Positions 12,851-25,800 of a stretch of 64,000 nt of DNA are shown here, piece after piece; position 1 is the stretch's first letter; the number at the start of each line of letters is the position of its first letter. The position numbers were made by a program, and so were the translations under genes. Source of the DNA: Mytilus galloprovincialis (Eukaryota; Mollusca; Bivalvia; Mytilida; Mytilidae); contig NC_134851.1 of the NCBI RefSeq assembly GCF_965363235.1, forward strand, positions 34,376,321 to 34,440,320, read 5' to 3'. A model generated the notes under the pieces. The model did not search any database. It was not told the DNA's origin and saw nothing but the letters and a program-made list of their open reading frames with translations.

Positions 12851-13010
12851 AGTGGCGGATCCAGGGGAGGCAACTGCCCATTTTGTAGGAGTGATCAATA
12901 TATTTGAATTGGGACATGGTTGGACTACTTTTATTGTGTGTAGAGACCCACCCCCCTAAATTGTGTTGAGTGACCTCCCTTTTCAAAATGGCTGGATCCG
13001 CCCCTAGTGT
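12851..13010. repeat. Short palindromic-ended MITE
   Basis: Begins AGTGGCGGATCCAGGGG and ends CTGGATCCGCCCCTAGTGT, so the termini are inverted repeats (GGCGGATCCAG against CTGGATCCGCC). About 160 bases, non-coding. Confidence 0.6.
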
Positions 13011-13838
13011 GATTTGCTGTAATTTTCTTTAAAAGGGGGACCTAACCAATGATAAGCATGAGCGGATTCAGTCATTTTTTAAAGGGGACCATAACCCAGG
13101 ATAAAGGGTTCGACCTAACCCAGGATAATTAAGCAAGAGATTATCCAGACACTTTTAAAAGCTTGACCTTACCCGGGATAAAGGGTCAGTTTCAATTAAT
13201 ATCCCTTTTCAAAGGCATTTATTGTCAATAAAAAGAGGGAGGGTTCAACTTCCGGAATCCAAGCCCTTCCCCTGTATCCATCACTGACCAGAAACTAAAT
13301 GTGTACAAACCTGACGTAAAATTTTGTACTATAGAAGAATAAGTAATATCACATTACCTCCAAAAATCAATCACTGTTACATAACATTACAATAATTCAA
13401 AAACTATTATATTGCGATGTCAATGGAAGAAGTTCCCGCGCAAATTTTCATGTGTTACCTTAACAGTAAACACATAACAGAATTTTAGGTGTATGTTTTC
13501 ATTCTCATTCCGATTAATTTACATAGTTCAATAAAATATATATGTTAACTGTATTTATATTTGTTTTGAGTCTCCTTACTTCATCAGAAAAACGATTTGT
13601 TTCACGCAGACACGCAAAATATTATACATTTACTGTTCACTTAATCTAAACACCCCTACAAAAAAATACAAACGACCAAACAGATTTCCTAATATTGATA
13701 AAGGAGAAATACATAGAATAAGAATTGTACACACTGAAATGAGATCAGAGATAAATCCCTTTATAAAGTGTAAACCAAAACAAAAGATTTATTAAATATG
13801 CTTGCATAATAACTACTTATACAAACCATTAACAATCT

Positions 13839-13900
13839 TAACAAACCATTTTTGGGGTAATATCTAGTTAACACTTCTAGTGTTGTTGTTTTTCTCCATT
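13839..13900. repeat. 62-base direct repeat, left
   Basis: Identical but for one base to 14499-14560 (core TATCTAGTTAACACTTCTAG). Confidence 0.8.
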
Positions 13901-14498
13901 GAAGTTGAAACACACAACGATTATGTGTATCCTGTCAACCCCTGAAAATTATCTTCTTGACAACTACCGCGATTCGTAGACTGACAAAATTATATATTAT
14001 TATAGTGTATGTTAAATAGAATTTAGTTCTACAAATACGAATGCTACACAGTGGTAAGCACTTATTAAAAATAATTAGTTTTTTTAAACATTTATTTCAG
14101 TTATAAAGATTTCATGTTTAATTAAATAATCTGTTTTGTTGTATTAAAACAATTTCTGTTTTTCTCTTATTTTTCTTTTCTTGAGTGTGCCAAGGTAGGG
14201 ATGGGGTTTTGAATATTTCATTGCATATGTTTGGTTATAATAAAAAATAAAAAATAAAAACTTTCTGAGAAAAGAAACAATGTTTCTTTTTGGCAATCTT
14301 TTTATGTTATTTTAGTCCGATATTGACATATTCAAAGAACAGGAAAATTCATATATTAAAATATTGAAATTAAAACAAAATACATATCTTCTTATTTATT
14401 TTCTTTCTTGATAAAAAAAAACCGCATTAGACTCATGGTAATTTTAAGTTAACACACAAAATAAGTATACTTTTAATACATGTAACAGTATCTAAATT

Positions 14499-14560
14499 TA
14501 ACAAACCATTTTTGGGGTAGTATCTAGTTAACACTTCTAGTGTTGTTGTTTTTCTCCATT
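14499..14560. repeat. 62-base direct repeat, right
   Basis: Second copy 660 bases after the first. The flanks on the right side of each copy do not match. Confidence 0.8.
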
Positions 14561-14569
14561 TCCCCCAAA

Positions 14570-16540
14570 ATAACAAGACTGTGGATGTTTTCTTCTTAAA
14601 ATCAGCTTTCTTGTATATGGTCTTAGTAGTTATGTTAAATCGACAAAGCATGACAGACAATTTTATGCATTATTAAATGTATACACACGTTGTCAATATA
14701 TATTCATTAAAAAGCACTTACTGAAGAACTTTGTCTCAAAGATTTAATGACATCTAAATCTGAAAATGTACAATTACGAAAAACATCTTTCAAAAAACGA
14801 TTTTTACTTTCTTACCTAACATTAAAATTACTATCTCTTACTCATGTACTATTATAATTATATTAAAATCAATGTTATTTTTCTATCAATTTCAACTATT
14901 CATTATGTTCTTATACTTTAAGGTATAGTTTTGCTTTCAATTAATATTTACCATTCTAATAATACTTGAAATATAACAATACAGGATAACGTTAACTACA
15001 AACAGCAAATTATTTAAAAAAAATGTAACTTTTTTTTATCAAATTCCATTAAAACTGGCAAATACATTATCCCATGACATATGCCCATTCGTATGAATTA
15101 TATCATGTTACGGAAACATTATTATTGATTCATTTTTGTAATTGTTTTTTTAAACCATTCAAAGGCATACTAATCTTTTTGTTTAAAAAGTATTTGTTTT
15201 AAAACAGATATTTTAGTATACAGGCCATAATGTTTAAATGGTGTTTGTATATGCCAGAAAAACATCAATAATATATTTGAAAGCATTATAATAGATTTTG
15301 TCGTGTAAATACAATGTATTTAAAATTCATTGTTAAGCCCATAAAAAACAGTTAAAGTATACCAAAGTGTATGTAAACAACGCATTTTGATGTATATAGA
15401 AATAAAAAAATCTTATTAAACTAATCAGCAAGTTTATTAGATAAAAAAACCCAACAAAAGTGCAAAGTTTAATTAAAATTTGTAACGTCAAGTTCAATGA
15501 TTTGTTAACATACTGCGCTTCTCATGCAATAATGACATCAACAGACTTCCGAAAAAGGGATGTTATGGTCTCCAAGCATTGACTATTGTAAAGACATTGT
15601 GATATGTTCTGCATATAAAATAAACTAAATTTTAACAACAACTATTTTTTATTTCTTTTTTTAGGGGAGGCCTTTATAATGTCAATTTTAACTAAATATT
15701 GAATTTTTACTGATCCAATTATAAACCCTAAAGAAATCATCAAAAGTTCAAAAACATGCATATTCACACCTATTACAAGGTTCTCTATCCAGTTGTATTA
15801 AATCTATATAATATCTTTTTATTTTGTATTTTTTTTTGGTATTTTAGATTTGAATCAGTGCCTCTACAACTATGATGGAACGGATTAAATGTAGCATCGT
15901 CAGAATCAAGTAACACGTGTTTAGACAATTTATATTTCTAAATTTGGTCGATATTATAAAATTGAAAATTAAAATACAACGTGCTACATGAAAACACATC
16001 TTTTATTCTAATCATCGGTCACTAACGTCATGTGTCTTAATTAAGAAACAATCACTTCTTCAAACAGAAATAATTCTCAAATATACAAACTAGTTTAACT
16101 ACTGTGAAGTCGGCAATTGATAGTGTAGTTTTTGATAATATTATTGGGTTATAGAATGTTAGCTTTCTTCGGTCACTCCGATACTTCTGTGACAGTTTAT
16201 TATTGTTTCACTTTGTTCGCACATTGTGTCAGTATGGTATTTAACTGTACCGTGACCTTATAGGTAAGTGATTTTCCTATACTGAATTTTATTTATTAAC
16301 TTTTTTTACCATTTTTATTTTACTTATTGAAATTAAAAACGGGAAGATGAATTTTGAAACAACAATAATTTTATTGTGTCCATCGGCATATCTTCATGGG
16401 AATTTAATATTATTTGTTTTCCCTTTTTATTTTGAAATGTATTGTTTTTGAACAGTGTAAGCATGAATCTGTTTGTTTTAAAAAATAAACTACACAACTC
16501 GATGGTTAAAAAAACCGACAAATAGACAAACATTTGTACA
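14570..16540. other. Intergenic, no supported gene
   Basis: Very AT-rich sequence with homopolymer runs. No exon, repeat family or RNA gene was recognised. Confidence 0.55.
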
Positions 16541-16544
16541 TGTT

Positions 16545-16655
16545 ATATACAAAGTAAAACATAGAAAATTGATGACTGACCAACACGACCCCTCCAAACA
16601 AGTGGGGTGATCTCAGATTCTTCAAAAGAATAAGCAGATCCGTCGTGTAGCTCGT
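16545..16655 (-). mobile_element. Short retroelement tail fragment
   Basis: About 110 bases match the tail block around ACCAACACGACCCCTCCAAA and GTGGGGTGATCTCAG, with AAGCAGATCC and CCGTCGTG following. Confidence 0.45.
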
Positions 16656-17052
16656 GTTTTTAAAAAGACTGTATGTTGACTGTTGGTGATGAACCAAATA
16701 TTTGTAGCAAAATCTTTTCTTAATGGGAATAGGTAGTCGATTCCAATCTTACAATGACAACTTGAACCTTATTAATGCCAACATTTTCAGGTAACGGATT
16801 GAATTTCAACTCTTTTACCTACAACGCCTTTTTTCCTATTTTTAACATTTAGTATCTATAATCTAGTCGTAAATGACAAGATAAGTGACAAAACAGTGTT
16901 GAAATAATGCTTATTCATCATTCATTCCTATTTGTTTCAATTTTAACAAAAAAGAAATGCAAACGAAGAACAATCAAACTATATAAGGCGTGAAGCTTTA
17001 CTATGAAACTCTTTTTATTTTTGACAATAACTAGTTATTCTTGATTCTTTAT

Positions 17053-17105
17053 AAGGTTTTTCCACTTTTCTTTGGAAAAACCTATTGGTTTTCTTCTCAG
17101 AATTA
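17053..17105. repeat. Solo end of the 61.9-63.1 kb element family
   Basis: AAGGTTTTTCCACTTTTCTT followed by GGAAAAACCTATTGGTTTTC matches the left hairpin end at 61904-61945. Confidence 0.5.
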
Positions 17106-17511
17106 AGTCATTCCATTTTACCCTAATAACCTGTAATTAAAAATCCAGTATTTTTTAAAGTTCATTTAGAGATTTTCTCTGATTACAATTCATATTAAAG
17201 CAAGAACGATTTTATAGAGATGTTATAAATAATTGTTACGGATAATCTTCCTACTCCGCAGATTGGTTGTTATTAAATTTGAGACCCATGTCAGTGCTGT
17301 AAAATGATTGTAAAAATCAAATATCCTTAAACTTCTTTTTACCTATTCGCCGATTAGTGTGTTTCTTTTTACTTTGTCATTTATACCTTCATCAATGTAT
17401 TTGAAACCACAGTTTTAAAATTTCTTTAACTCTGTAGAACCTTAAGGATCAAAATCTTGTTATTGTGGTTTAGAGGTATGATAATTTAGTTATTTTCTCA
17501 ACCCTTGTTAT

Positions 17512-18030
17512 ATAAAAAAGAAGATGTGGTAGGATTTCCAATGAGACAGCTGTTCACAAGAGACCAAAATGACACAGAAATTAACAACTATAGGCCACCG
17601 TAGTGACTTTAACAATAAGCAAAGCCCATACCGCATAGTCAGCTATAAAAGGCCCCGAAATGACAATGTAAAACAGTTTAAACTAGAAAACTAACGGCCT
17701 TATTAATATAGAAATTGACCGAAAGACAAATATGTAACACATAAACAAACAACAACCACTGAATTACAGGCTCCTGACTTAGTACAGGCACATACTTACA
17801 CAACGTGGCGGGTTTAAACATGTTAGCGGGATCCTAACCTACACCGTAACTTGGGACAGTGGTATACCAGTACAACATAAGAACGAACTATAAAGATCAG
17901 TAGGAAAAGGCTAACCCTAACTCATTAGATGGACAAACATAAAAGTGGACGTGGCCGGGTACTTGTACATCCCAACAAAAACATAAAAGACACTGGGAAC
18001 AGATCTGAGAGTACTCGCAGTTATCTGACA
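17512..18030 (+). repeat. SINE-like repeat C, long copy
   Basis: Extends from AAGAAGATGTGGTAGGATTT through GCATAGTCAGCTATAAAAGG and GACTTAGTACAGGCACATAC. The most complete plus-strand copy here. Confidence 0.6.
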
Positions 18031-18176
18031 GCTAGTTCAAAGCCACTAACAACTAATTGAAAAAATCATGTATCTAAGACTAAATTATCAATCCGTACAC
18101 ATCCAACATCCAATGAATTTAGTCTTGCTTTATTCCATGATTTAATGGAGGACTTCATTTTATCTATTTGAGTTGC

Positions 18177-19190
18177 TCAATTTAGGTTTTCACTTTCGTG
18201 TCTTTCATGTACAAAATAAATGCCATTAGCTTTGACGGGTTTGTCCGTCCAGCGTTTGCCATACACTTTAACTGGAGTTATTCTAAACACCATAATTCTA
18301 TTTCCTTGTATTTTAACACGATTTAACATCAGACCGGAGAATGAACCAAATGCTTCAACTCTAATCATAGCTTTTGATATGTCTGCTTTTTTTTTTACTA
18401 AAACAAAATGGTACATTATCAGTTAATGATGTATGTGTTTTGAATTCTATAGTAATCTAAGTACCTTTAACGTGAAAGGTTTGCCTTAATCGCTGAGCCA
18501 ATATTTAAATGGCTAGATAAAAAGAAAAACAGATAATGGACAACCTTGACGGATAACACCATGGTTTTCAAACATTTCCAATACCCATCTAGTATTTACA
18601 ACCAACATCTGTTTTCCCTTATATAGTGTGTTCACCCTTGAAGTTCTATTAAAACGGAAATGCTTAGAACTTTTCTTTCATAACAAAGAATCAAATCTTT
18701 TGTAAAATCATTATATATGATACTCCCAAAAATTTTGTGTTTCTGTTTATTCAATCATATTTCGATCAGCCTCAAATAACAGTTTATTTCATTTGCAATT
18801 TGATCTTCATTCAATAGTTTAAGAAGATGTTTATTTAGTCTTTGTGCCAAAACATAAGATAGCTATTTCACATCTACGTTTGATGGTGATATTTAACGAT
18901 ACTTGTCTAATAGTAACAAGTCATATATATATATTTTTGAATAATAAAGGTAGAACACCAGTATATTTTAGAAGATTTTCAGAAATTTTATTAGCATCAG
19001 GTCTTATATAAAATTTCAAAGTCATCTATACCAGTTGATTTATTTGGCTGCATTGTGTTCATAGCATTATAACATTCATCTATGATACCAATTTTGTTTA
19101 TAATAATCTTTTATCAATCCAAAAATTTGTTTCTGATCGAATTGTTGTTAAAAAAATTATTTTGTCAAAAAAAAAACAATCTAAAAGTTA
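18177..19190 (-). mobile_element. Decayed LINE reverse-transcriptase relic (L1/Tx1-like)
   Basis: On the minus strand, in 5'-3' order, broken frames carry recognisable RT landmarks. Near 19.1-19.0 kb there is MNTMQPNKSTGIDDF (RT motif like NK-PG-DG). Near 18.85 kb there is LAQRLNKHLLKLLNEDQ. At about 18.53-18.57 kb there is GVIRQGCPLS, the conserved RQGCPLS block. At 18177-18416 there is an 79-residue ORF with AFGSFSGLMLNRVKIQ, matching the F-x-x-x-SGL-x-LN-x-x-K segment after the YADD site. Stops and frameshifts between blocks show it is dead. The clade is inferred from motif spacing. Confidence 0.7.
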
Positions 19191-20087
19191 CTTTCCGTTT
19201 CAGGACTTACGTGTACTTTGGCATTTTCAGGAAGATATGTTTCTTGAGAAAGGGAAATGGAAAATTTATAAGTTTTAACCCGTTCTATAACTTCATCTTT
19301 TTTCTATGTTTTGAATGTAATCAACCTAAGGTAAAACCAAATTGGTAGGTGTCATGATACCAGTAGTTTTAGGAAATAAAAAAATCAGCATGTAGAATAT
19401 TATATACATTTACTAGTCAACTTAAGAAAGGATATACAAGTTTGAACTAAAAATTATCATAACATAAAATAAAAGGGAAACACTGTTCTATTGTTCAATG
19501 GAAAACATTCATTTAAAAAGAAAAAGCAAATGGTTATTTTTTTTACCAAAATGGAAAAGTAAAAAGTACAGAGTTAACGAACACAGGGTCAAATTTATTT
19601 TGCGAAAAAGGATGACAAAAGTCGGCACTAAACTTCGAAAATTTTTGTTGAATTTTTGGATAAAAAAACGATTTTTGAAATAACAAAAATTAAGAAGTTT
19701 GCCTTGTTGCTCTAAATCAATATTTTTTATGAGATAATAACAGTCTGTAAAGATTCGACCAATACGGCAATTATTTACCTCGGTACAGTGTATCCGATTT
19801 CATTACATATGGGAAATTCATTGCCTTGTATCTTTTCTTTTGTTGACTAGTATATATTGTAGCTAGAAAACAACATTTATAGATGTTTATGTTTTTCTAT
19901 ATTTTTTCATGGCGCCCACCTTAACGTTAGTTTGATATCTGTGTACGACCAACTTGTTATAGTTTAGTAAGTATAAAGATTTGGGACAAATTATAAAAAA
20001 ATAAAAGGCTTAAATAAGATACAGATACGATATCGATTCCATTTCGATATGTATGCAAAATTCTTTCATAGTGATCTCTATAAAAGA

Positions 20088-20660
20088 GGGACGATAGATA
20101 CCAAAGGGACAGTCAAACTTATAAATTGAAAATAAACTGACAACGCCATGGCTAAAAACGAAAACGACAAACAGATGAACACCAAAAAAGTAGGGGTGAT
20201 CTCAGGTGCTCCGGCAGGATAAGCAGATCCTGCTACACATGCTGCACCCGTCGTGTTGCTGATGTGATAACAAGTCCGATGAATTGTCTAATTCGGTAGG
20301 TCACATTTAAGAATGGAAGGGGATTAAAGTTACGACGTAAGGAAAATATCTGGTATCATTTGTGAAACGGTTAATCCATAACGGTCAACCAACTCGTGAT
20401 GGCGTCCGCAAAATTTTCGAAGGAATGATTTCAACTTCACCATTTGGAACTTTTGGTTTATTAGCTTCCTTGTGAGCAGCACCCTTTATCAAGAAAATCA
20501 TGATAGAAAATGCAAGCACGGGAATATCTTATCAATTGGGAGATATATTCCCCGTATACAGGTGCTGCTTGAATGTTGCTGCTAAGAAATGGAAAGCTGA
20601 AATCATCTCTTTTGTCGTAAAGTTTTGTTTTCGCAATTTAACAAAGTTAATCAAGGATAT
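20088..20660 (-). mobile_element. Retroelement 3' end copy with degraded coding part
   Basis: Matches the 9868-10560 element through the tail and the GVYISQL-region DNA (reverse strand of CAATTGGGAGATATATTCCC). An internal deletion near 20175 removes part of the tail, and frame breaks are present. Confidence 0.65.
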
Positions 20661-21944
20661 GTTGAATTGTTTTTATAGACTTTGACGGTTTCCTCGGCTC
20701 ATTTGTTTTTTTCAGTATTTTTGTATATAATTAGATTATTTTAGGACTGTATCTATTTGTAGTTTAAAGATGACTGTAGGACAATATTACAGACTAATCC
20801 TGTATATAATGGGATGCAATGCCTGTGGGGAGCAAGGTTATTATGATTTATTATTTTCCAAACAGATTCATGATACATAAAAAACGAAACTGCAAAAAAT
20901 ATTGGGTCAATCAACAAACAAACCTTCCACCATATCGGACACATTTAAAAAAAATACACATGAAGACAACAGTATTAGTACATTACAGTATTTAACCAAT
21001 GTTCAAATATAGTAAATCGATAAAGAAGATCCAAATCATCATAGAAAAATGGATGTTACCCTATAAAAGCTAGACAGGTTGCGGCCACACACTATGTGTT
21101 CCTGTCCCCGTCATTAATATATAAATTCAATAATCAGTCAACATTTTCATAATCGGGGAAAAAATCCTTTACCAATAAAGCTTCAATAATGACATCTTTG
21201 AAGACAAGGCTAGAGAAGTATTATATGTACATGTACCTAACCTAGCGAATACAAATGTCCTAACATAACTTTAACTTTAAAAAGAAATGAAATATTTAAT
21301 GTAAATAACTATGCTATCTTTGATCTTTAAGTTTAGTGTTCTGTTTGTATCTTTTTAAAATGAAATCTGAATTGTTAAAAAAAAAAAAACTTTACTAATA
21401 ACATTTAAATGAATAAATATTATTTAAAAAGTTTTTGGAAGTTTCGTTTTTTCGATTTTTGAAAAACCACCATGATCGTGTTTCCCCTGTTAGTGTTTGT
21501 TTATTGATGTTTTAGATAAAGAAAAACTTGACATGACTTAATCTATATCCTGTTCAGTATTGCATACAAAGTTTCACATAAGATTTCATTGCACATACGA
21601 AAATAACCCCTACTAGAAGTTAACCAATCTAATTTTCGACCATTTTTTTCTTTTTAAAAGCTTTGTTAACTATATTTAACCTCAAGTTTTCCAAATATTT
21701 TATAGAAACAATAAAACAAATAAATTCAAGAGAATATTTTCTTCGACCTTTTTTTGTATTACATCTTTTGATTAGAGTGCCACACTTAAATCTGGTGTGA
21801 CCGTCTGGTGTAAATAGTTGTAAGCATAATATATTTGGAGACAACAATAGGATTTTATTCTTCCACCACGTACATGTATCATATTTTCTAAAAAAACAAC
21901 GATGTGTACACCTTGGGAAAAATTTACCATAATTGTATTTAGTG

Positions 21945-22460
21945 ATAAAATTGAGAAAGGAAATGGTGAATATGTCAAAGCGACAACCACCCGACCATAG
22001 AGCAAACAACAGCCGAAGGCAACCAATGGGTCTTCAATGTAGCGAGAATTCCCGCACCCGTAGGTGTCCTTCAGCTGGCCCCTAAAATATGCATAATAGT
22101 ACAGTGATAATGGACGTCATACTAAACTCCGAATTATACACAAGAAACTAAAATTTAAAATCATACAAGACTAACAAAGGCCAGAGGCTCCTGACTTGGG
22201 ACAGGCGCAAAATTGCGGCGGGGTTAAACATGTTTATGAGATCTCAACCCTCCCCCTATACCTCTAGCCAATGTAGAAAAGTAAAAGAATAACAATACGC
22301 ACATTAAAATTCAGTTCAAGAGAAGTCCGAGTCTGATGTCAAAAGATGTAACAAAAGAAAATAAGTAAAATGACAATAATACATAAATAACAACAGACTA
22401 CTAGCAGTTAACTGACATGCCAGCTCCAGACCTCAATTAAACTGATTGAAAGATTATGTC
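21945..22460 (-). repeat. Interspersed repeat B, minus copy upstream of gene A
   Basis: Reverse-complement copy (CGCACCCGTAGGTGTCCTTC, then TCCTGACTTGGGACAGGCGC). It ends about 380 bases before the predicted start of gene A, so it could overlap its promoter region. Confidence 0.7.
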
Positions 22461-22842
22461 TTCATCATATGAATATCAGGTACAATCCCTCCCGTTAGGG
22501 GTTTAGTATCATACTATCATAAAATATATGAGAAGAACATAACCCGTGTCATGCCAACAACTGTTTTTTTTAGAAATAAATGTGTTTAGTTCCGATGCAA
22601 AGAACCCATACGAATGTTGGGGACTCAACTCTCTTTAACTTGATTTGGCCCTTTTAATTTTTTTTTACACTGGTGAGTCCTTTGAAAACAAAACGCATGT
22701 CTTGCGTACTAAGCTCCAATCCTGGTTTCTATGATCAGTTTAATCTATAATCAAGTTGATGTCTACTTTAAAAAGTAAAACTCACTAAAAATAGATATAC
22801 GAGTACTTGTACTAATTCTCTTATCCGATCTATCATCTATAT

Positions 22843-25800
22843 ATGTTGGCGACACAACATATGTTTCTGGTCATATGTACGTTTCAAAGTAAGAAATCGT
22901 CTGGTGAGAGAACTTCTTCTAACATGTTCATTTTATTAGGGCAAAGACAAATCAAAACTGAGTATTCTAGAAATTATTATTATCATAACTATTATCATCT
23001 ATATTTTGTTTATTTTCATGTTTTAGTTTCATTAAATATGGAAACAGATAATATTGTGATTGGACAAGATATCGTACTGACCTGCACAGTCCATGGAATA
23101 CAAACAATAGACAGAACAACAACCAGACAGTGGTCTAAGGGAGACAATGACGAACTTATATGTTACAATGGTCGTATAAATAATCCAAGAAAGTATGTCG
23201 AGAAGATACGTTTTGGAAATGAATTTTGTCTTACAATATTCAATATTACAGAAGCGGACCTCAACACAGCTTATCAATGTCGCTATGGATTCGATGCAGC
23301 AAGTAAATTGATTGAGGCAGATAAACCCACATCAATTTGTAAGTATGCGGTTTCATATGATTATAAATAACAAAATTCGGATTGTGCGTGTCAAAAGTCT
23401 ATAGCCTGTGGTTCAGTGGTTATCGTTCGGTGCCTATAAATATTTGTTTATATTAACGTGCCTTATCCCCTCACCTAATTATAACTGACAAAAGGCAGCA
23501 ATCGGTTTGGGAGGCGTTACCTTCTAAAGTTGACTAATCTCAAATCAAGTAGTAATTTTAAGTGCAATGAAATGATCGACTACTAAATCTCTTTACTATA
23601 ATTGTATGATGATGTTGCATTTTTAGAAGCATACAATTCTCATAAATGTATAATATAGGTGGAAATGTATTCCTATGTGTAGTGACAACTGCAAATTATA
23701 TCGTATCAATTGGCAAATCATTGGATCACGTGGATTTCTTACAATTAGAATTAGCATAACGTCCCTTGATAATAAATCAAATATCGTTTATCTGATTCTT
23801 TATCTCTTATTTAACATGTCTAACCGGGCTGGAACATATACAGATATATAAATATATATCCAGCATGTTTTAATTATTTTTGTTTTGTTGTTTTACCCTT
23901 TAGAGTAAATTTTGATTAAACCCGCTATATTGCGAAATAGTGGATCTGAGTTTTACCGATGCGTTGGAAAATGTTACAATAACCCAGAGCAAAATGAAAG
24001 ATTTGTAATAAATATCAGACATTAGGACGGAACTTAGTCCCTGAAATTAATGTGTTTGTACTCTTAATGTTATGCTCATGTGATTTTTTGTTTTTTTGTC
24101 AACTATTTGAAAAAAACAACATTTTCTGAAATAATATTTTTCACTTTTGGGTTGTTTGTCCGAGGGACTGTGGTAAGACATTTTTTTAATATTATTCGGC
24201 ATATGCTCTGTATTACAGTATAAAGTGTATATACTTAACAAATGTGCGTTCGAAACTATTGTCTTGATTTATCCTAACCATGAAATTGAACAATGTGAAA
24301 ATACAATGACAGAAACACGTTTTACTTTAAAGACGATGTGATTGTAAAGATCTACCAGTTTGTTAGATTGATTAATTTTAAAGGGGTTCGCGTTGTGTCT
24401 TTCTTTTAATATTGTTATGCATGAATAGAAACTTCAGACATAATGATATTTATTCTATTAAAGATATTTAATTTTGACAAAGTTTCACCTAGGTTGGCTT
24501 TCGAATATATACTCTGCTATTAAAAGGATTGAAATTAGTAAACAGCTATTATTTTGATTTTACTTCAGTATTATTGAGATTGGTAACCGATCTCATTACA
24601 TTCGGAGGAGATATCATATTGACATGCACCGTGAATGGCATTAGAGCACTAGACAGTGACGTGACTAGGCAATGGTCAATGGGAAATCATGACCAACTTT
24701 TAAGTTACAATGGACGAATAAATAATCACAGAAAGTATAAAGAAACTATTTTTCACGGGAATGCATTCAGTCTTAAAATATTAAATGTAACAGTCCAAGA
24801 TGTAAATGTAACTTATCGATGTCGATATGGTTTCGATACAGCCACATACTTCATCGAAATAAGCGAAAATGCAAGTCTACAAAAAGGAGGCCAATTTTAT
24901 CATTCTTCAAATATACCAAGTCGTAATGCAGAAACACAAACAGACAAAGGGAATTTAACACGTAATGATACAATATCCTTTACGGGTAAGCTAAATATCA
25001 TAATTTATTCATTTTTTCCCTTTATAATAGGCGGATGCAAGAGGCCCTTTTGTGCCCGCCCTCTTTTTTTGTGGTAAAAAATCTGGTTGATTATATATGG
25101 AATCACTGAAGCATGACTTGAGCTGCCCCAAAAAACCTCTTTGGTCAATTAGAGGGTCCGCTCTTTTATCAAAGGTTCATTTATGGGCATTAAATTTTCT
25201 AGTCTGTGCGTCCGTTCGTCCGCGTCTGTCCCGCTTCAAGTTAAAGTTTTTGGTCGAGATATTTTTGACAAAGTCCAATCTTCTTGAAACTTACTATACA
25301 TTGTTCCCTATGCTATGATCTTTCTTATTTAAAGCCAAATTAGAGTTATTACCCCATGTTCACGGTCCACTGAAAATGATAGTGCGAATGGGGAATCCGT
25401 GTACTGGGGACACATTCTTGTTTTACTAATTGTCATAACCATGTTTTTTTGCGAGCAAAATTCAGTTAAAAGTTTAATGTTTTTTGGGATTAATTATTAG
25501 ATAACAACTTAATAAATGTAACAGAAGTGTGTATGGTTATTTCTTAAATAATAAAGACAGACAGGAATAAAATGTTTTTGAATGTTTAAAAACGTCTAAT
25601 AAATTTCTTTTGAAATATGTTGAAATTGACTTAATGAATCAATTTTGAATTTCAATGCTTTTCTTATAAGCAAACCAAACAAATAAACGAACAAAACAAA
25701 ACAAACAAAAGCAGCACGACAATTGACACATGTGGAACAATATCTGCTTACCTTTCCGGAGCACATAAGATCAGCCCCAGTTTTTGGTGGGGTTCGTGTT

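Noticed and set aside
19082..19683. Phe- and Lys-rich plus-strand ORFs
   Set aside because: Composition follows AT-rich DNA, partly antisense to the LINE relic.
21629..22026. Minus-strand ORFs of 126 and 84 codons
   Set aside because: They cover the repeat B copy and neighbouring AT-rich DNA; similar frames arise in other repeat copies.
22889..23026. Continuous 175-codon frame across the first intron of gene A
   Set aside because: A strong GTAAGA donor and a TTTTAG acceptor bound it, and the enclosed residues are Tyr/His-rich intron-like sequence.
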